Part shown: piece after piece, positions 33,653 through 42,176 of the stretch
How the letters are laid out: each line of letters starts with the position of its first letter
How positions within the stretch are numbered: the first letter of the stretch is position 1
NCBI GenBank assembly: GCA_963666755.2
Contig: CAXXGW010000009.1
Span: 868,001-932,000 of the forward strand
Source of the DNA: CAXXOK01 sp963666755
GTDB taxonomy: Bacteria; Bacillota; Clostridia; Christensenellales; Aristaeellaceae
Direction of reading: 5' to 3'
Length of the DNA stretch: 64,000 bases
Translations under genes and position numbers: made by a program
The notes under the pieces: model-generated
The model's database searches: none
Told to the model about the DNA's origin: nothing
What the model saw: only the letters and a program-made list of their open reading frames with translations

Positions 33653-33714
33653 GACGAAATTGCCACTTCTACTCAAATATCGTTACAGAGAAACAGATTG
33701 AAACCATACGGCAT

Positions 33715-34329
33715 TCAGGATATCGGGGCGACGATTCTGTTTTCTTTTTGTTTTTCCCGGATGAACTGTAGGAATCGGGGCATCATCCGGGCGGAATAGG
33801 CACTTAAGGAATACTCGCCGCCCAGCAGGCACCAGTCATACAACAGCGCGCGTTCGCATAGGGCGTAGGCTTTCACAATCTCGGCGGCGGGCAGCGACCG
33901 GTTCAGCTCGCCCTGCTCCTGCCCGCGCAGCACGATTTGCCGCAGCAGCCGGAAGTATACGCGGTTATGGTCCAGCAGGTGCTTGGGCCCTTCCGTAACC
34001 AGCTGGGTGGAATAAAGGCGCGTCAGCAAGTCCAGTGAGATGCTGTTTTCCACCATGGTAAACAGCTCCCGGTTCAGGGCCATGAGTGTATCAAAACTGT
34101 CCTGCTCCGGGGGCAGGCTGGCGGCCAGCCGGGTATACTGATCGTCAAACAGCTGGCTGAGTGTGCCCAGCAGCGCATCCTTACCGCTAAAGTAGTGGTA
34201 AAACGTACCCTTGGAGGTGGCGCTGGCCCGGATGATATCCTCCACGGTGGTCTGGGCATACCCCTGCTCATAAAACAGCTTCCACGCGCTGGTGACGATT
34301 TCCGCGCGGGCATTGCGCTTTGGGTTCAT
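33715..34329 (-). CDS. TetR/AcrR family regulator
   Basis: A 204-residue TetR protein with the helix-turn-helix at residues about 8-52 (SAWKLFYEQGYAQTTVEDIIRAS then TSKGTFYHYFSGKDALL). Start ATG 34329 has GGAGG 5 nt upstream. It precedes putP by 172 bp on the same strand; the inverted repeats in that gap are candidate sites. Ligand unknown. Confidence 0.92.
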   Translation of the reverse strand: MNPKRNARAEIVTSAWKLFYEQGYAQTTVEDIIRASATSKGTFYHYFSGKDALLGTLSQLFDDQYTRLAASLPPEQDSFDTLMALNRELFTMVENSISLDLLTRLYSTQLVTEGPKHLLDHNRVYFRLLRQIVLRGQEQGELNRSLPAAEIVKAYALCERALLYDWCLLGGEYSLSAYSARMMPRFLQFIREKQKENRIVAPIS

Positions 34330-34406
34330 AGCACCTCCGACGGATGGGCCGCAGCCGGATGGATCGGCCGGTTCACTGGGATTGCAACATGGGGGCGAAA
34401 GGGCAA

Positions 34407-34432
34407 ACCGCCGTTGCAGTGCAGCCGGCGGT
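34407..34432 (-). terminator. possible terminator after the amidotransferase gene
   Basis: Arms ACCGCCG/CGGCGGT with a TTTG tail on the minus strand, just past the stop codon. The weak T-run leaves doubt. Confidence 0.4.
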
Positions 34433-34438
34433 GGAGGC

Positions 34439-35566
34439 TCATTTGCTCTTGCGGCGCTTGATGGCCGCTGTGCGCCGCGCACCCAGCAGCTTTTCCGCCA
34501 GACGGATAACCTTCTCCTGCGAAAAATAGGCTTCGTTTGGCGTGGGCGGTTCCTGCATCACTTTTGTCCAGGCTTCGGGGGTGATGTCCAGCTTTTTCAG
34601 GATGTATTCCTCATCCTCGCGCATCTGCTCTTCCGGGTAAGGCGGGTTGGCAAGCTCCGCCAGCGCCTCATCCCGGGTGAGCTCGCCGTTGTTAATCAGG
34701 CAGGACAGGTGATAACGCCGCTTGTCATACCCGAATTTCCGGGGCAGGTAAACGGACTGGAACCACTTGGTAAAGCGGCTTTCAAAATGCTTGCCGCCAT
34801 AATACTCCCACCCGAATTCCCGGCTGAGGGTGGCAATCGCATCCTTCTTGGAATAGGGCACATAGTTAAGCAGGTTGACCTGATCGATGGCGGCGAACTT
34901 CCAGCGCGCCTGCACCAGCGACAGGTGCGGATACTTGCGCAGGCTCTTGCCGCGGCCCCACCGGCGGTAGACGCTTTTCAGGTGCCAGTAGTCCATACAG
35001 CTCAGCTGTTTGGAAAATGGGGAGGACGCGCCTTCCGTAGCGATGTTGGTGCCGTTGAGCACATAGCGCACGCCGTACTCCCGCGCAAACCGGTACACCG
35101 CGGCCACCAAGAGGTGATCCTGCGGCACATCCAGATTCGCCAGCCCGGAAAACAGGTAGGCGCGTTGCAGCTCTTTCATGGTCGGCCAATCCATCACAAT
35201 GGTGTGCAGCTGCAAACCAAGCTGGTTGCAGAGGCGTTCAATGTTGCGCACGGCCACTTCACTGTTCCAGCCTGTATCCACATGCACGGCCAGCATCCGC
35301 AGCCCCAGCCGGTGCGCAGTGTAGGCCAGGTAGGCGCTGTCCACCCCGCCGGAAATGCCGATGATGCAGTCAAACTCCTTGCCCTGACCCGCGGTTTTCA
35401 GGGTCTGCACAAGCGCTTCCAGCTCGCGTTCGCTTTCGCCGGGGCGGTAGCCGCGCAGCGCTTTTTGCGCGTCGTACTGGTGGCAGCAGCTGCAAACGCC
35501 CTGCTCGTCAAAGGTTATGGAGGGGTCGCTGCGATCCATGACGCAGCGGGTGCAAAGCTCAGGCAT
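34439..35566 (-). CDS. N-acetyl sugar amidotransferase (WbpG/PseA-like)
   Basis: A 375-residue PP-loop ATPase. N-terminal zinc-type motif CTRCVMD and CSCC; ATP motif IIGISGGVDSAYLAY near residue 70; NGTNIATEG further on. This is the N-acetyl sugar amidotransferase family (TIGR03573), which converts an acetamido group to an acetamidino group on a nucleotide- or surface sugar using ammonia from HisH/HisF-like partners. Both partners lie immediately upstream, overlapping by 8 nt. No other polysaccharide genes are adjacent. Confidence 0.9.
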   Translation of the reverse strand: MPELCTRCVMDRSDPSITFDEQGVCSCCHQYDAQKALRGYRPGESERELEALVQTLKTAGQGKEFDCIIGISGGVDSAYLAYTAHRLGLRMLAVHVDTGWNSEVAVRNIERLCNQLGLQLHTIVMDWPTMKELQRAYLFSGLANLDVPQDHLLVAAVYRFAREYGVRYVLNGTNIATEGASSPFSKQLSCMDYWHLKSVYRRWGRGKSLRKYPHLSLVQARWKFAAIDQVNLLNYVPYSKKDAIATLSREFGWEYYGGKHFESRFTKWFQSVYLPRKFGYDKRRYHLSCLINNGELTRDEALAELANPPYPEEQMREDEEYILKKLDITPEAWTKVMQEPPTPNEAYFSQEKVIRLAEKLLGARRTAAIKRRKSK

Positions 35567-36335
35567 CCTGGTACACTCCCAACGCAATCAGTTCTTTTTC
35601 TTCCGGCACGTGGATCAGCACGGCGCGGCGCGGCCCGTAAAACACATACATGCTGCCCGCGGCGGCTGCGTGCGCCCCGGCCTGTTGCAGCGCGGCTTTC
35701 ATATCCGGTGCGCCGCCCGCGCCGCCGCAGGCGATCACGGGGATGTGCACGGCTTCGGCTACGCTCTGGATCAGCTTGAGGTCATACCCCTGCATGACGC
35801 TGTCCCGGTCGATGCTGTTGAGCAGGATTTCGCCCGCGCCCAGCGCCTCTGCCTTCTGGGCCAGCTCCACGGGCGTGCCGTCGACCACGCGGGTGCCGCA
35901 CTGGGTTATGCAGCGGTTGCGGCGCAGCAGGTCCTGCCGGACGTCGATGGAGGCGATGATGCTCTGGGAGCCGAATTTGGACGCCGCCTCGGCCATCACC
36001 TCCGGATGATCCTGCCAGACGGTGTTGAGCACCACCTTCTCAAACCCGATGTGGAACAGCCGGCGCACCTGCTCCACGCTGGTGACGCCGCCGCCGTAGC
36101 TCAGCGGCATGAAGGCTTCGGTGGCGATTTCCGCCAGCAAAGCGAAATTGGGCTCGGCGCCCGTCTTGCTGGCTTCGATATCCTGAATGCAGAGCTCGTC
36201 CACACATTTTTCGCTGAAAATCTTGACCGCGTTAATCGGGTCGCCCAGATACACAGGGTCCTTGAACTTGCGGGTCTTGACCAGATTGCCGTCCGAAAGC
36301 AGCAGGCAGGGAATCAGGCGCGGGCGATGGTACAT
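35559..36335 (-). CDS. HisF-like ammonia-channel subunit for sugar amidotransfer
   Basis: A 258-residue (beta/alpha)8 protein of HisF type. At strand 1 it reads RLIPCLLLSDGNLVKT, where histidine-biosynthetic HisF has IPCLDVKDG, so the catalytic Asp11 is replaced by Leu; the second acid is kept in ASIDVRQD. SYGGGVTS and CGGAGG phosphate loops are present. This, and its place next to the WbpG-like gene, indicates the HisF2 role of passing ammonia rather than histidine synthesis. Confidence 0.85.
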   Translation of the reverse strand: MYHRPRLIPCLLLSDGNLVKTRKFKDPVYLGDPINAVKIFSEKCVDELCIQDIEASKTGAEPNFALLAEIATEAFMPLSYGGGVTSVEQVRRLFHIGFEKVVLNTVWQDHPEVMAEAASKFGSQSIIASIDVRQDLLRRNRCITQCGTRVVDGTPVELAQKAEALGAGEILLNSIDRDSVMQGYDLKLIQSVAEAVHIPVIACGGAGGAPDMKAALQQAGAHAAAAGSMYVFYGPRRAVLIHVPEEKELIALGVYQDA

Positions 36336-36336
36336 G

Positions 36337-36951
36337 TCAGCACACCTCCGCGAAGTTTTTCAGCAGCGCCATCCCGAAACGATGGCTCTTTTCCGGATGG
36401 AACTGGGTGCCGCGCACGTTTCCGTGCCGCACCGCCGCTACGAAGGGAATGCCGTAATCGCAGACCATCAGCGCGTCGGCGGGGTCCTCACAGGCGGCGT
36501 AGTAGCTGTGCACAAAGTAGTACCGCGGCGGCTCCGCCTGCCCGCGCACCAGTGGGTCTTCCGGATCAGGCAGGGAGACGGTATCCCAGCCCATGTGCGG
36601 CACCTTGAGCTCCGGTGTGGCCTCCAGATGAAAGCGCACATTGCGGAATCGGATGTACCCCAGTCCGGGGCTGGTACCCTCCTCGCTGTCAAGGCCCAGC
36701 ATCTGCATGCCCAGACAAATGCCCAGCACGGGCTTGCCGGCCTGTACGGCGGCATCCAGCGCCTCGCGCATGCCGCTTTCGTTCAGACGGGCCATTCCGT
36801 CGTCAAAGGCGCCTACGCCGGGAAGGATCAGCTTATCACAGGCGGAAAGCTCCTGCGCGGTATGCACGATCACGCTGCCGGAGCCTGCCTTTTTGAGCAT
36901 GTTTTGGATGGACCCCACATTGCCGACGCCATAATCCAGGATGCCGACCAA
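36337..36951 (-). CDS. HisH-like glutamine amidotransferase for sugar amidotransfer
   Basis: A 204-residue class I glutaminase: ILDYGVGNVGSIQNML start, LPGVGAFDDGM, the nucleophile Cys in GKPVLGICLGMQML, and GTQFHPEKS with the catalytic His and Glu. Start is taken as TTG 36951, preceded by AAAGGGG at 8 nt; no ATG fits. It ends one base before the HisF-like start. It hydrolyses glutamine and feeds ammonia to HisF-like and then to the amidotransferase. Confidence 0.88.
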   Translation of the reverse strand: MVGILDYGVGNVGSIQNMLKKAGSGSVIVHTAQELSACDKLILPGVGAFDDGMARLNESGMREALDAAVQAGKPVLGICLGMQMLGLDSEEGTSPGLGYIRFRNVRFHLEATPELKVPHMGWDTVSLPDPEDPLVRGQAEPPRYYFVHSYYAACEDPADALMVCDYGIPFVAAVRHGNVRGTQFHPEKSHRFGMALLKNFAEVC

Positions 36952-37003
36952 ACAGAGCGCCCCTTTCCAAAGCGGCGGCACACGGCCGCAACGCAGTTTC
37001 ATC

Positions 37004-37037
37004 AAAATACGACAAAAGCGCGAACGCCCTTGTCGTA
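37004..37037 (-). terminator. terminator of the partner-switching operon
   Basis: On the minus strand TACGACAA/TTGTCGTA plus GCG/CGC and two G-T pairs around a TTCG loop (37008-37037), followed by TTTT (37004-37007). Confidence 0.75.
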
Positions 37038-37067
37038 CCCGTAGCATAGCATCGCAGGGTAGAAATG

Positions 37068-37478
37068 TCAACGCCGGGGGTCTGTGGTGGGCGCGCTGCA
37101 GCGCTTGACGAGGGTCAGCACATTGCAGCCATTTTCCCGCGCATAGATCTGTTGTTCGGTCATGCGCCGCACCATCAGGATGCCCAACCCGCCTACGTTT
37201 CGCTGCGCAGCGGGGAGGGTCACGTCCGGGTCGGCCATCGCCAGAGGATCGAAAGGGCGGCCGTCGTCTGTAAAGCGCAGGGTGATTTCGCCGTTAACGT
37301 AGCTGAGTGCCAGCTCGGCAAACGTGGCGCCGGAATGGTGGGCAATGTTCACAAACACCTCTTCCACCACGGTTTCCAGCGCGATATGCGTGCGTGCATC
37401 ACAAGCAAGGCCATCCAGAAACGCATCCAGAAAGGCCGTGACCGCCGGCAGCTGTTCCGTACTTGGGGAGAATCTCAA
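37068..37478 (-). CDS. RsbW-like ATP-binding anti-sigma/switch kinase
   Basis: A 136-residue GHKL ATPase of the RsbW/SpoIIAB type: ALETVVEEVFVNIAHHS (N-box), FTDDGRPFDPL (G1-like) and GGLGILMVRRM (G2). Start is TTG 37478 with GGGAGGG upstream. It follows a STAS protein gene by 17 bp. Such pairs control a sigma factor or an output protein by binding and phosphorylation; no sigma gene is next to it. Confidence 0.88.
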   Translation of the reverse strand: MRFSPSTEQLPAVTAFLDAFLDGLACDARTHIALETVVEEVFVNIAHHSGATFAELALSYVNGEITLRFTDDGRPFDPLAMADPDVTLPAAQRNVGGLGILMVRRMTEQQIYARENGCNVLTLVKRCSAPTTDPRR

Positions 37479-37495
37479 CTGGATCCCTCCCAGGG

Positions 37496-37789
37496 TTACT
37501 CGATTGTCAGGATGTCCACAAAGCCGGACATCTCCAGCACTTCCATCACCATTTTATCCACATGGCGCACCACCATGTCACCCTGCATGCCCATGCGCTT
37601 CTGCAGCGCAAGCAGCACGCGCAGCCCTGCACTGGAAATGTAGGAAATCTTTGAAAAATCCAGAACCAGATGCTTGACGCCCGCCAAATCGGCGAGTGCC
37701 TGCTCCAGATCGGGCGAGGTGATGGTATCCAGACGGCCATCCAGGGTAACGATCAGGGTATCGCCGGCGGTTTGTTTGGCAATGGTCAT
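37496..37789 (-). CDS. STAS-domain anti-anti-sigma factor
   Basis: A 97-residue RsbV/SpoIIAA-like protein. LVLDFSKISYISSAGLRVLL holds the conserved Asp and the phosphorylatable Ser in SSAG (about residues 52-55). It should be the substrate and antagonist of the RsbW-like kinase downstream. Confidence 0.92.
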   Translation of the reverse strand: MTIAKQTAGDTLIVTLDGRLDTITSPDLEQALADLAGVKHLVLDFSKISYISSAGLRVLLALQKRMGMQGDMVVRHVDKMVMEVLEMSGFVDILTIE

Positions 37790-37826
37790 GGAAAGCGACT
37801 CCTTTCAAAACAACGGATGTATCGGA

Positions 37827-38405
37827 TCAGTTTGCGCCGGGCAGGCGTTTGACAACGGTTACTTCCGCGCGGGAAGGCCGGGCGCAAACGGTCACATCGT
37901 CGGCCAGTCCGCGCAGCAGATTGGCTTCCAAATCCTTGAAATCGTCATTCGGTATATCCGAGGCGGGCGTATGGTACCCGCTCATCAGGGATAGCGGCAT
38001 GTAATAACTGCCTATGGGTTCGTTGCCATCCATGAACAACGGCACATACTCGGCCGCCTCGGTCATGAACGCGTCGGAGAAGAAAGCGCCGATACGGGCA
38101 AACACGCCTTTGGGCGGCTGGTTGCACTGGCACTTGGAAAGATCCACCAGCCGATCGCGCGTGGCGTCGCTCAGCACACCTTCCAGCTTTAAGTGGATTT
38201 CCATATCCTGCTCTGTGGTGTCCACCCAGAGGGTGGCTTCCGTATCCTCCAGGGCAAAGCGGATGCTGTGGATCAGTTCCTCCGTCAGCAGCCGCATCCG
38301 CTCGCCAAAGGCGACCGGATAGCCGATATACAGGACTGTTTTCTCCACAAAATCCAATGCGGGGGCAATGTTCTGTGCCGATACGGCGATCACGTCCGAT
38401 TGCAT
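37827..38405 (-). CDS. probable GHKL-ATPase-related protein of the partner-switching set
   Basis: A 192-residue protein. Residues 25-70 (MRLLTEELIHSIRFALED, then WVDTTEQDMEIHLKLEG) look like the start of an RsbW-type ATPase domain, but the G-boxes are not recognisable; the C-terminal part is unassigned. Start ATG 38405 after GGGAGGGG. It lies 37 bp before the STAS gene and is the first gene of the set. Confidence 0.55.
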   Translation of the reverse strand: MQSDVIAVSAQNIAPALDFVEKTVLYIGYPVAFGERMRLLTEELIHSIRFALEDTEATLWVDTTEQDMEIHLKLEGVLSDATRDRLVDLSKCQCNQPPKGVFARIGAFFSDAFMTEAAEYVPLFMDGNEPIGSYYMPLSLMSGYHTPASDIPNDDFKDLEANLLRGLADDVTVCARPSRAEVTVVKRLPGAN

Positions 38406-38500
38406 GGGCACCCCTCCCTGCGGCGTTGAAGCCGTTTGCCTCAAGGGCTATATTCCTGTGCACAGGATACCACAAATTGCGGTTTCTGGAAAGGGAAGGT

Positions 38501-38929
38501 TCAAATTTTACCGGCCTGCGGTATTGCGGCGGGTGGGTTGCGCAGGGCGTACCCGTTGCCGGTCATGCAGGCGATTAACGTATGGTGCTGATCGTAGACC
38601 GATACGCGCACCAGGCAGGTGGAGCCGCCGCGCGCCACGCATTCCGCCTCGGCGTACAGGCAGGGGCCACGCCCGGGCTTCAGGTAGGTAATTTCAGCAC
38701 TGCGGCTGACCATAAGCTGATTCCCGGTGTTGGCGGCCACGGCAAAAACCGTATCGCAGAGGGTGTAGATGGCCCCGCCCTGCACAGTGCCGTTGGAATT
38801 CAGGTGCCGGGGGGTGATGGGCATGCTGCAGCGCGCGCCGGTGTCGGTTACCTCGTCGATCTCGATCCCGCAAAGGTCGGTGGCAAAACGGTCCTGCGCA
38901 AACAGCGTCTTCATCTGCGCCAGGTCCAT
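38501..38929 (-). CDS. PaaI-type hotdog thioesterase
   Basis: A 142-residue hotdog protein. HLNSNGTVQGGAIYTLCDTVFAVAAN contains the family's active-site Asn and Asp region with QGG in place of HGG. PaaI-type enzymes hydrolyse aryl- or acyl-CoA. It ends 95 bp before the partner-switching set and is 3 bp after the phosphodiesterase gene. Confidence 0.88.
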   Translation of the reverse strand: MDLAQMKTLFAQDRFATDLCGIEIDEVTDTGARCSMPITPRHLNSNGTVQGGAIYTLCDTVFAVAANTGNQLMVSRSAEITYLKPGRGPCLYAEAECVARGGSTCLVRVSVYDQHHTLIACMTGNGYALRNPPAAIPQAGKI

Positions 38930-38932
38930 CGT

Positions 38933-39493
38933 TCAGGCCTCCCCGACGGTGTAGGTGCGAAGCGTGCTGCCGTCCATCGCTTTGATGGAAAAAAGCCCGG
39001 CTTCCCAGTCCAGCGTCATGTAGCTTTTCGGCTGGTTCTCCTTGGGCAGGGCGGCAGAGCCGGGGTTGATGTAAGTCAGGCCGTCGCTGGTTTCCACGGT
39101 ATGCACATGGGTGTGCCCGTGGATGAGCACATCGCCCTTACGGTACGGCGGGCGCACGGCCAGGTTGTACAGGTGCCCGTGCGTTACGAAGGCGGCATGC
39201 CCGTCCTTAAGCGGCAGGAGCATGTAGTCCGCCATCAGCGGAAATTCCAGCACCATCTGGTCGATTTCGGCATCGCAGTTGCCGCGCACGGCCAAGGGCC
39301 TAACCGGCATGGCGTTGAACAGCGTGGCGACCGCCATGGGGTCGTACCGTTCCGGCAAGGGGTTGCGGGGGCCGTGGTATAAAAGATCGCCCAGCAGGAT
39401 CAGACGGTCGGCCTTTTCCGCCTCCATGCGGGCCAGCACGGCTTCGGCGGCGGCAAGGGACCCGTGCAGATCGGAAGCAAACAGTATTTTCAT
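38933..39493 (-). CDS. YfcE/MJ0936-type metallophosphoesterase
   Basis: A 186-residue phosphodiesterase with the full set of metal-binding motifs: ASDLHGSL, LGDLLYHGP, RGNCD, THGH and HGHTH. Family members hydrolyse phosphodiesters in vitro; the natural substrate is unknown. Between exonuclease III and the thioesterase in a minus-strand run. Confidence 0.92.
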   Translation of the reverse strand: MKILFASDLHGSLAAAEAVLARMEAEKADRLILLGDLLYHGPRNPLPERYDPMAVATLFNAMPVRPLAVRGNCDAEIDQMVLEFPLMADYMLLPLKDGHAAFVTHGHLYNLAVRPPYRKGDVLIHGHTHVHTVETSDGLTYINPGSAALPKENQPKSYMTLDWEAGLFSIKAMDGSTLRTYTVGEA

Positions 39494-39526
39494 CGGTTAC
39501 ACCTCACAAATCAGATTGAAAAAGGG

Positions 39527-40291
39527 TCAGGTTTCAGGGTCGCGCAGGGTTAACAGTACCGGGCAATGGTCGCTGCCGAGCACCCCGTCGTCAATCTCGG
39601 CGGCCAGCACATGGTCGGCCAGCCGACGGCTGACCAGAAAATAGTCAATGCGCCAGCCGATATTCCGGGCGCGGCTGTTCATGCGGTAACTCCACCAGGA
39701 GTAGCGGTCGCGCGCGTCCGGGTGCAGGTGGCGGAAGCTGTCGATAAATCCCTGTTCCAGCAGGCGGGTCATCTTGCCGCGTTCCTCGGGGGTGAAACCG
39801 GCGTTCTGCGTATTGGTTTTGGGGTTTTTCAAGTCGATTTCCTGATGCGCCACGTTCATATCCCCGCAGACGATTACGGGCTTGGCCGCGTCCAGCGAAG
39901 TAAGGAAGGCAGCAAACGCGTCCTCCCACGTCATGCGGTAGGGGAGGCGCGCCAGTTCCTGCTGGCTGTTGGGGGTGTAGACGTTTACAAGATAAAAATC
40001 CGGGTACTCCAGCACGATCACGCGGCCTTCATGGTCGTGTTCGTCAATGCCCAGCCCGTAGCGTACGCTCAGCGGTTCGCGGCGCGCAAAGACTGCCGTG
40101 CCGGAATACCCTTTTTTATCGGCGCTGTTCCAGTAGGCATGGTAGCCTTCCGGCGCAAAATCAATCTGTCCGGGCTGCAGTTTGGTTTCCTGCACGCAGA
40201 AAAAATCGGCGGCCTGCGCCTGAAAGTAGTCCGCAAAACCTTTGCCCATGCAGGCACGCAGCCCGTTTACATTCCATGAAATCAGCTTCAA
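39527..40291 (-). CDS. xth: exodeoxyribonuclease III
   Basis: A 254-residue AP endonuclease/exonuclease III: ISWNVNGLRA start, FCVQETKL, VCGDMNVAH, YSWWSYRM and the C-terminal GSDHCPVLL. All catalytic motifs are intact. Start is TTG 40291 with AAAGGAG at 8 nt. Acts in base excision repair. Confidence 0.95.
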   Translation of the reverse strand: MKLISWNVNGLRACMGKGFADYFQAQAADFFCVQETKLQPGQIDFAPEGYHAYWNSADKKGYSGTAVFARREPLSVRYGLGIDEHDHEGRVIVLEYPDFYLVNVYTPNSQQELARLPYRMTWEDAFAAFLTSLDAAKPVIVCGDMNVAHQEIDLKNPKTNTQNAGFTPEERGKMTRLLEQGFIDSFRHLHPDARDRYSWWSYRMNSRARNIGWRIDYFLVSRRLADHVLAAEIDDGVLGSDHCPVLLTLRDPET

Positions 40292-40416
40292 GCGGCGTTC
40301 TCCTTTCCGGTCGTGGAGGAATGGCATTACCTTATCATACCATATGGACGTGCATGCGGCAATCCGAAACACGCCGGGGCGGAAGGGCAAGGCGCTTCCG
40401 GCTCCGGCACGCAGGC

Positions 40417-41490
40417 TTACAGCAGACGGTTAACCAGCGGAATGTGCTTGAGCAGCCATGCCAACCCCCAGGCGATCAGGAATACGCCGACCTCCCAGAC
40501 GAGTGCGGCCAGAAACGGATTGACGGCCTGGCTCATGGGGGCGAAGAACCGGTAGCGGGTTTCGGCAATGAGCAGGTCCTGCATCAGGTAGATCGCAAAG
40601 GCGCAGCCGCCGACCGTCGCCCAGCGGCGGATCGACGAGGCGCTGCGCGGCTCGCCCATCTGGAAGGCTTTACGGACGAACTGCATCGTGCCCATGGCGC
40701 ACAGGATAATGAAAATACTGGGGGCGGTGCGTTCGTCCATAAACCAATAATGTTCCCCGGCGCCAACGCGACCGTACTCCAGCCGGGTCAGGGCCACCGA
40801 GGCAGCCAGCGACGCCAGCACCAGCAGCAGGTTCCAAAAACGGCTTGGCTGCGTCGCATAGGTGTGCAGGGCATGGCCGGCAAAGAATAACCCGATTAAA
40901 ACGCTGAACAGCGGTATGTCAAAATACTGCGGCAGCGCAAGCGCGGGTACATAGTGTGTCAGCAGGGGCCATACGGCATACACTCCAAAGGAAACCAGCA
41001 GGAAATAGCGCAGATCCGCCTTGCCCATGGCCGCGGCAAGCTTGCGCAGGATCGGCAGCATCACCATCAGGCCAAGGTAAAAATACAGGTACCAGAACGA
41101 ATCGGTAATGCGTTTCTGCCAGATGCCAAGCAGGAAGCCGGGAATATCCAGCGCGCGCTGCACCGACCAGTTGGTTTGCCAGACATCCACCAGATAGTAG
41201 ACATAGGAGGCCAGCACCAGTACCAAAAGCACCCGAAGGAAGCGCTCGAAGGTGCGGCGATAGGTTTCGCGGCGGGGCAGCAGGCACGCGCCGGATACCA
41301 TAATGAACAGCGGTACGGCAATTTTGCTCAGGTAGTACCAAGTGAGCGATAGCCACCAGGTTGGCTCGGCAGGGGAGAGTTTTTCAAATACCAGACTGTT
41401 GGTGTGATTGACGATGACCAGAAACGCAGCCAGAATGCGCAGAAAATCCAGATAGGGGAAACGCTTGGATTCGGTTGCGGGCTGAGTCAT
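40417..41490 (-). CDS. membrane acyltransferase (acyltransferase 3 family)
   Basis: A 357-residue protein with about ten membrane helices. It opens FPYLDFLRILAAFLVIVNHT, with the active-site His common to OafA/WecH-type O-acyltransferases, and contains LFIMVSGACLLPRRE. Likely adds acetyl or another acyl group to a surface polymer. The sugar amidotransferase trio 5 kb away also points to modified surface sugars. Confidence 0.88.
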   Translation of the reverse strand: MTQPATESKRFPYLDFLRILAAFLVIVNHTNSLVFEKLSPAEPTWWLSLTWYYLSKIAVPLFIMVSGACLLPRRETYRRTFERFLRVLLVLVLASYVYYLVDVWQTNWSVQRALDIPGFLLGIWQKRITDSFWYLYFYLGLMVMLPILRKLAAAMGKADLRYFLLVSFGVYAVWPLLTHYVPALALPQYFDIPLFSVLIGLFFAGHALHTYATQPSRFWNLLLVLASLAASVALTRLEYGRVGAGEHYWFMDERTAPSIFIILCAMGTMQFVRKAFQMGEPRSASSIRRWATVGGCAFAIYLMQDLLIAETRYRFFAPMSQAVNPFLAALVWEVGVFLIAWGLAWLLKHIPLVNRLL

Positions 41491-41526
41491 GCGAACGCCT
41501 CCGTTTCTTGCCGGGCAGGGAGTGGG

Positions 41527-41910
41527 TTACACCGTCAGTTCCAGCTGCACGCCCTCCGGGCCGAGCACACAGCTTTCGTAATATCCGTCGCCGGTTACGC
41601 GCGGCTCGCTGGTCACGGGATAGCCGTCGGCACGCAGCTGCGCGGTCAGTGTATCCACCGCCGCATGGCTTTCCAGCCGAAAGGCCAGATGGATCAGCCC
41701 CAGAGGCGACGGCACAACCGGCACGCCCTCCGGCAACGGACGGGCCATCAGCTCCAGCCGCGCCCCATTGCCAAAGGTCAGGAAATAGGTGCGCAGTCCG
41801 GTTTTGGGGTTGTGGTACCCGCCGTTGGACAGCGCTTGAAAATAGCGGAGGAAAAATGCACGCGCGGCTTCCAGATCGCGTACCTGTAGGGCGATGTGCT
41901 CAATCGGCAT
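41527..41910 (-). CDS. VOC superfamily (glyoxalase-like) protein
   Basis: A 127-residue protein with two beta-alpha-beta-beta-beta modules; IEHIALQVRDLEAARAFF at the start and LGLIHLAFRLES in the middle show the H and E metal-ligand positions of the family. The substrate is unknown. Confidence 0.85.
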   Translation of the reverse strand: MPIEHIALQVRDLEAARAFFLRYFQALSNGGYHNPKTGLRTYFLTFGNGARLELMARPLPEGVPVVPSPLGLIHLAFRLESHAAVDTLTAQLRADGYPVTSEPRVTGDGYYESCVLGPEGVQLELTV

Positions 41911-42127
41911 GGGCGACTCCTTAGGCTGTTTTCTCGATGGTATAACGGACGTGCTGCGTTGTCAAGAGCTCAGCCTGCAACAAAAGGCCCAGCTGCTTTG
42001 CCGCCGACACCGGATCAGAGCGGTCACATACATCAGTGTACGCTCCCGCCCTGATCCGACTTGGCTTTATGCGGCTGAACCGTTTTAAGCAGGCTATATT
42101 CCAGCGTCAAAAACGGGTTGCTAATAG

Positions 42128-42159
42128 CCGCAGCCCCGCGCACAGGCGCGGGGCTGCGG
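42128..42159 (-). terminator. terminator of the aminotransferase-tyrS operon
   Basis: A perfect 14-bp GC-rich stem (42128-42141 with 42146-42159) 17 bp after the tyrS stop. The downstream minus strand has TTTTT a little later. Confidence 0.75.
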
Positions 42160-42176
42160 GGGTGGGCTGTCGTGGC

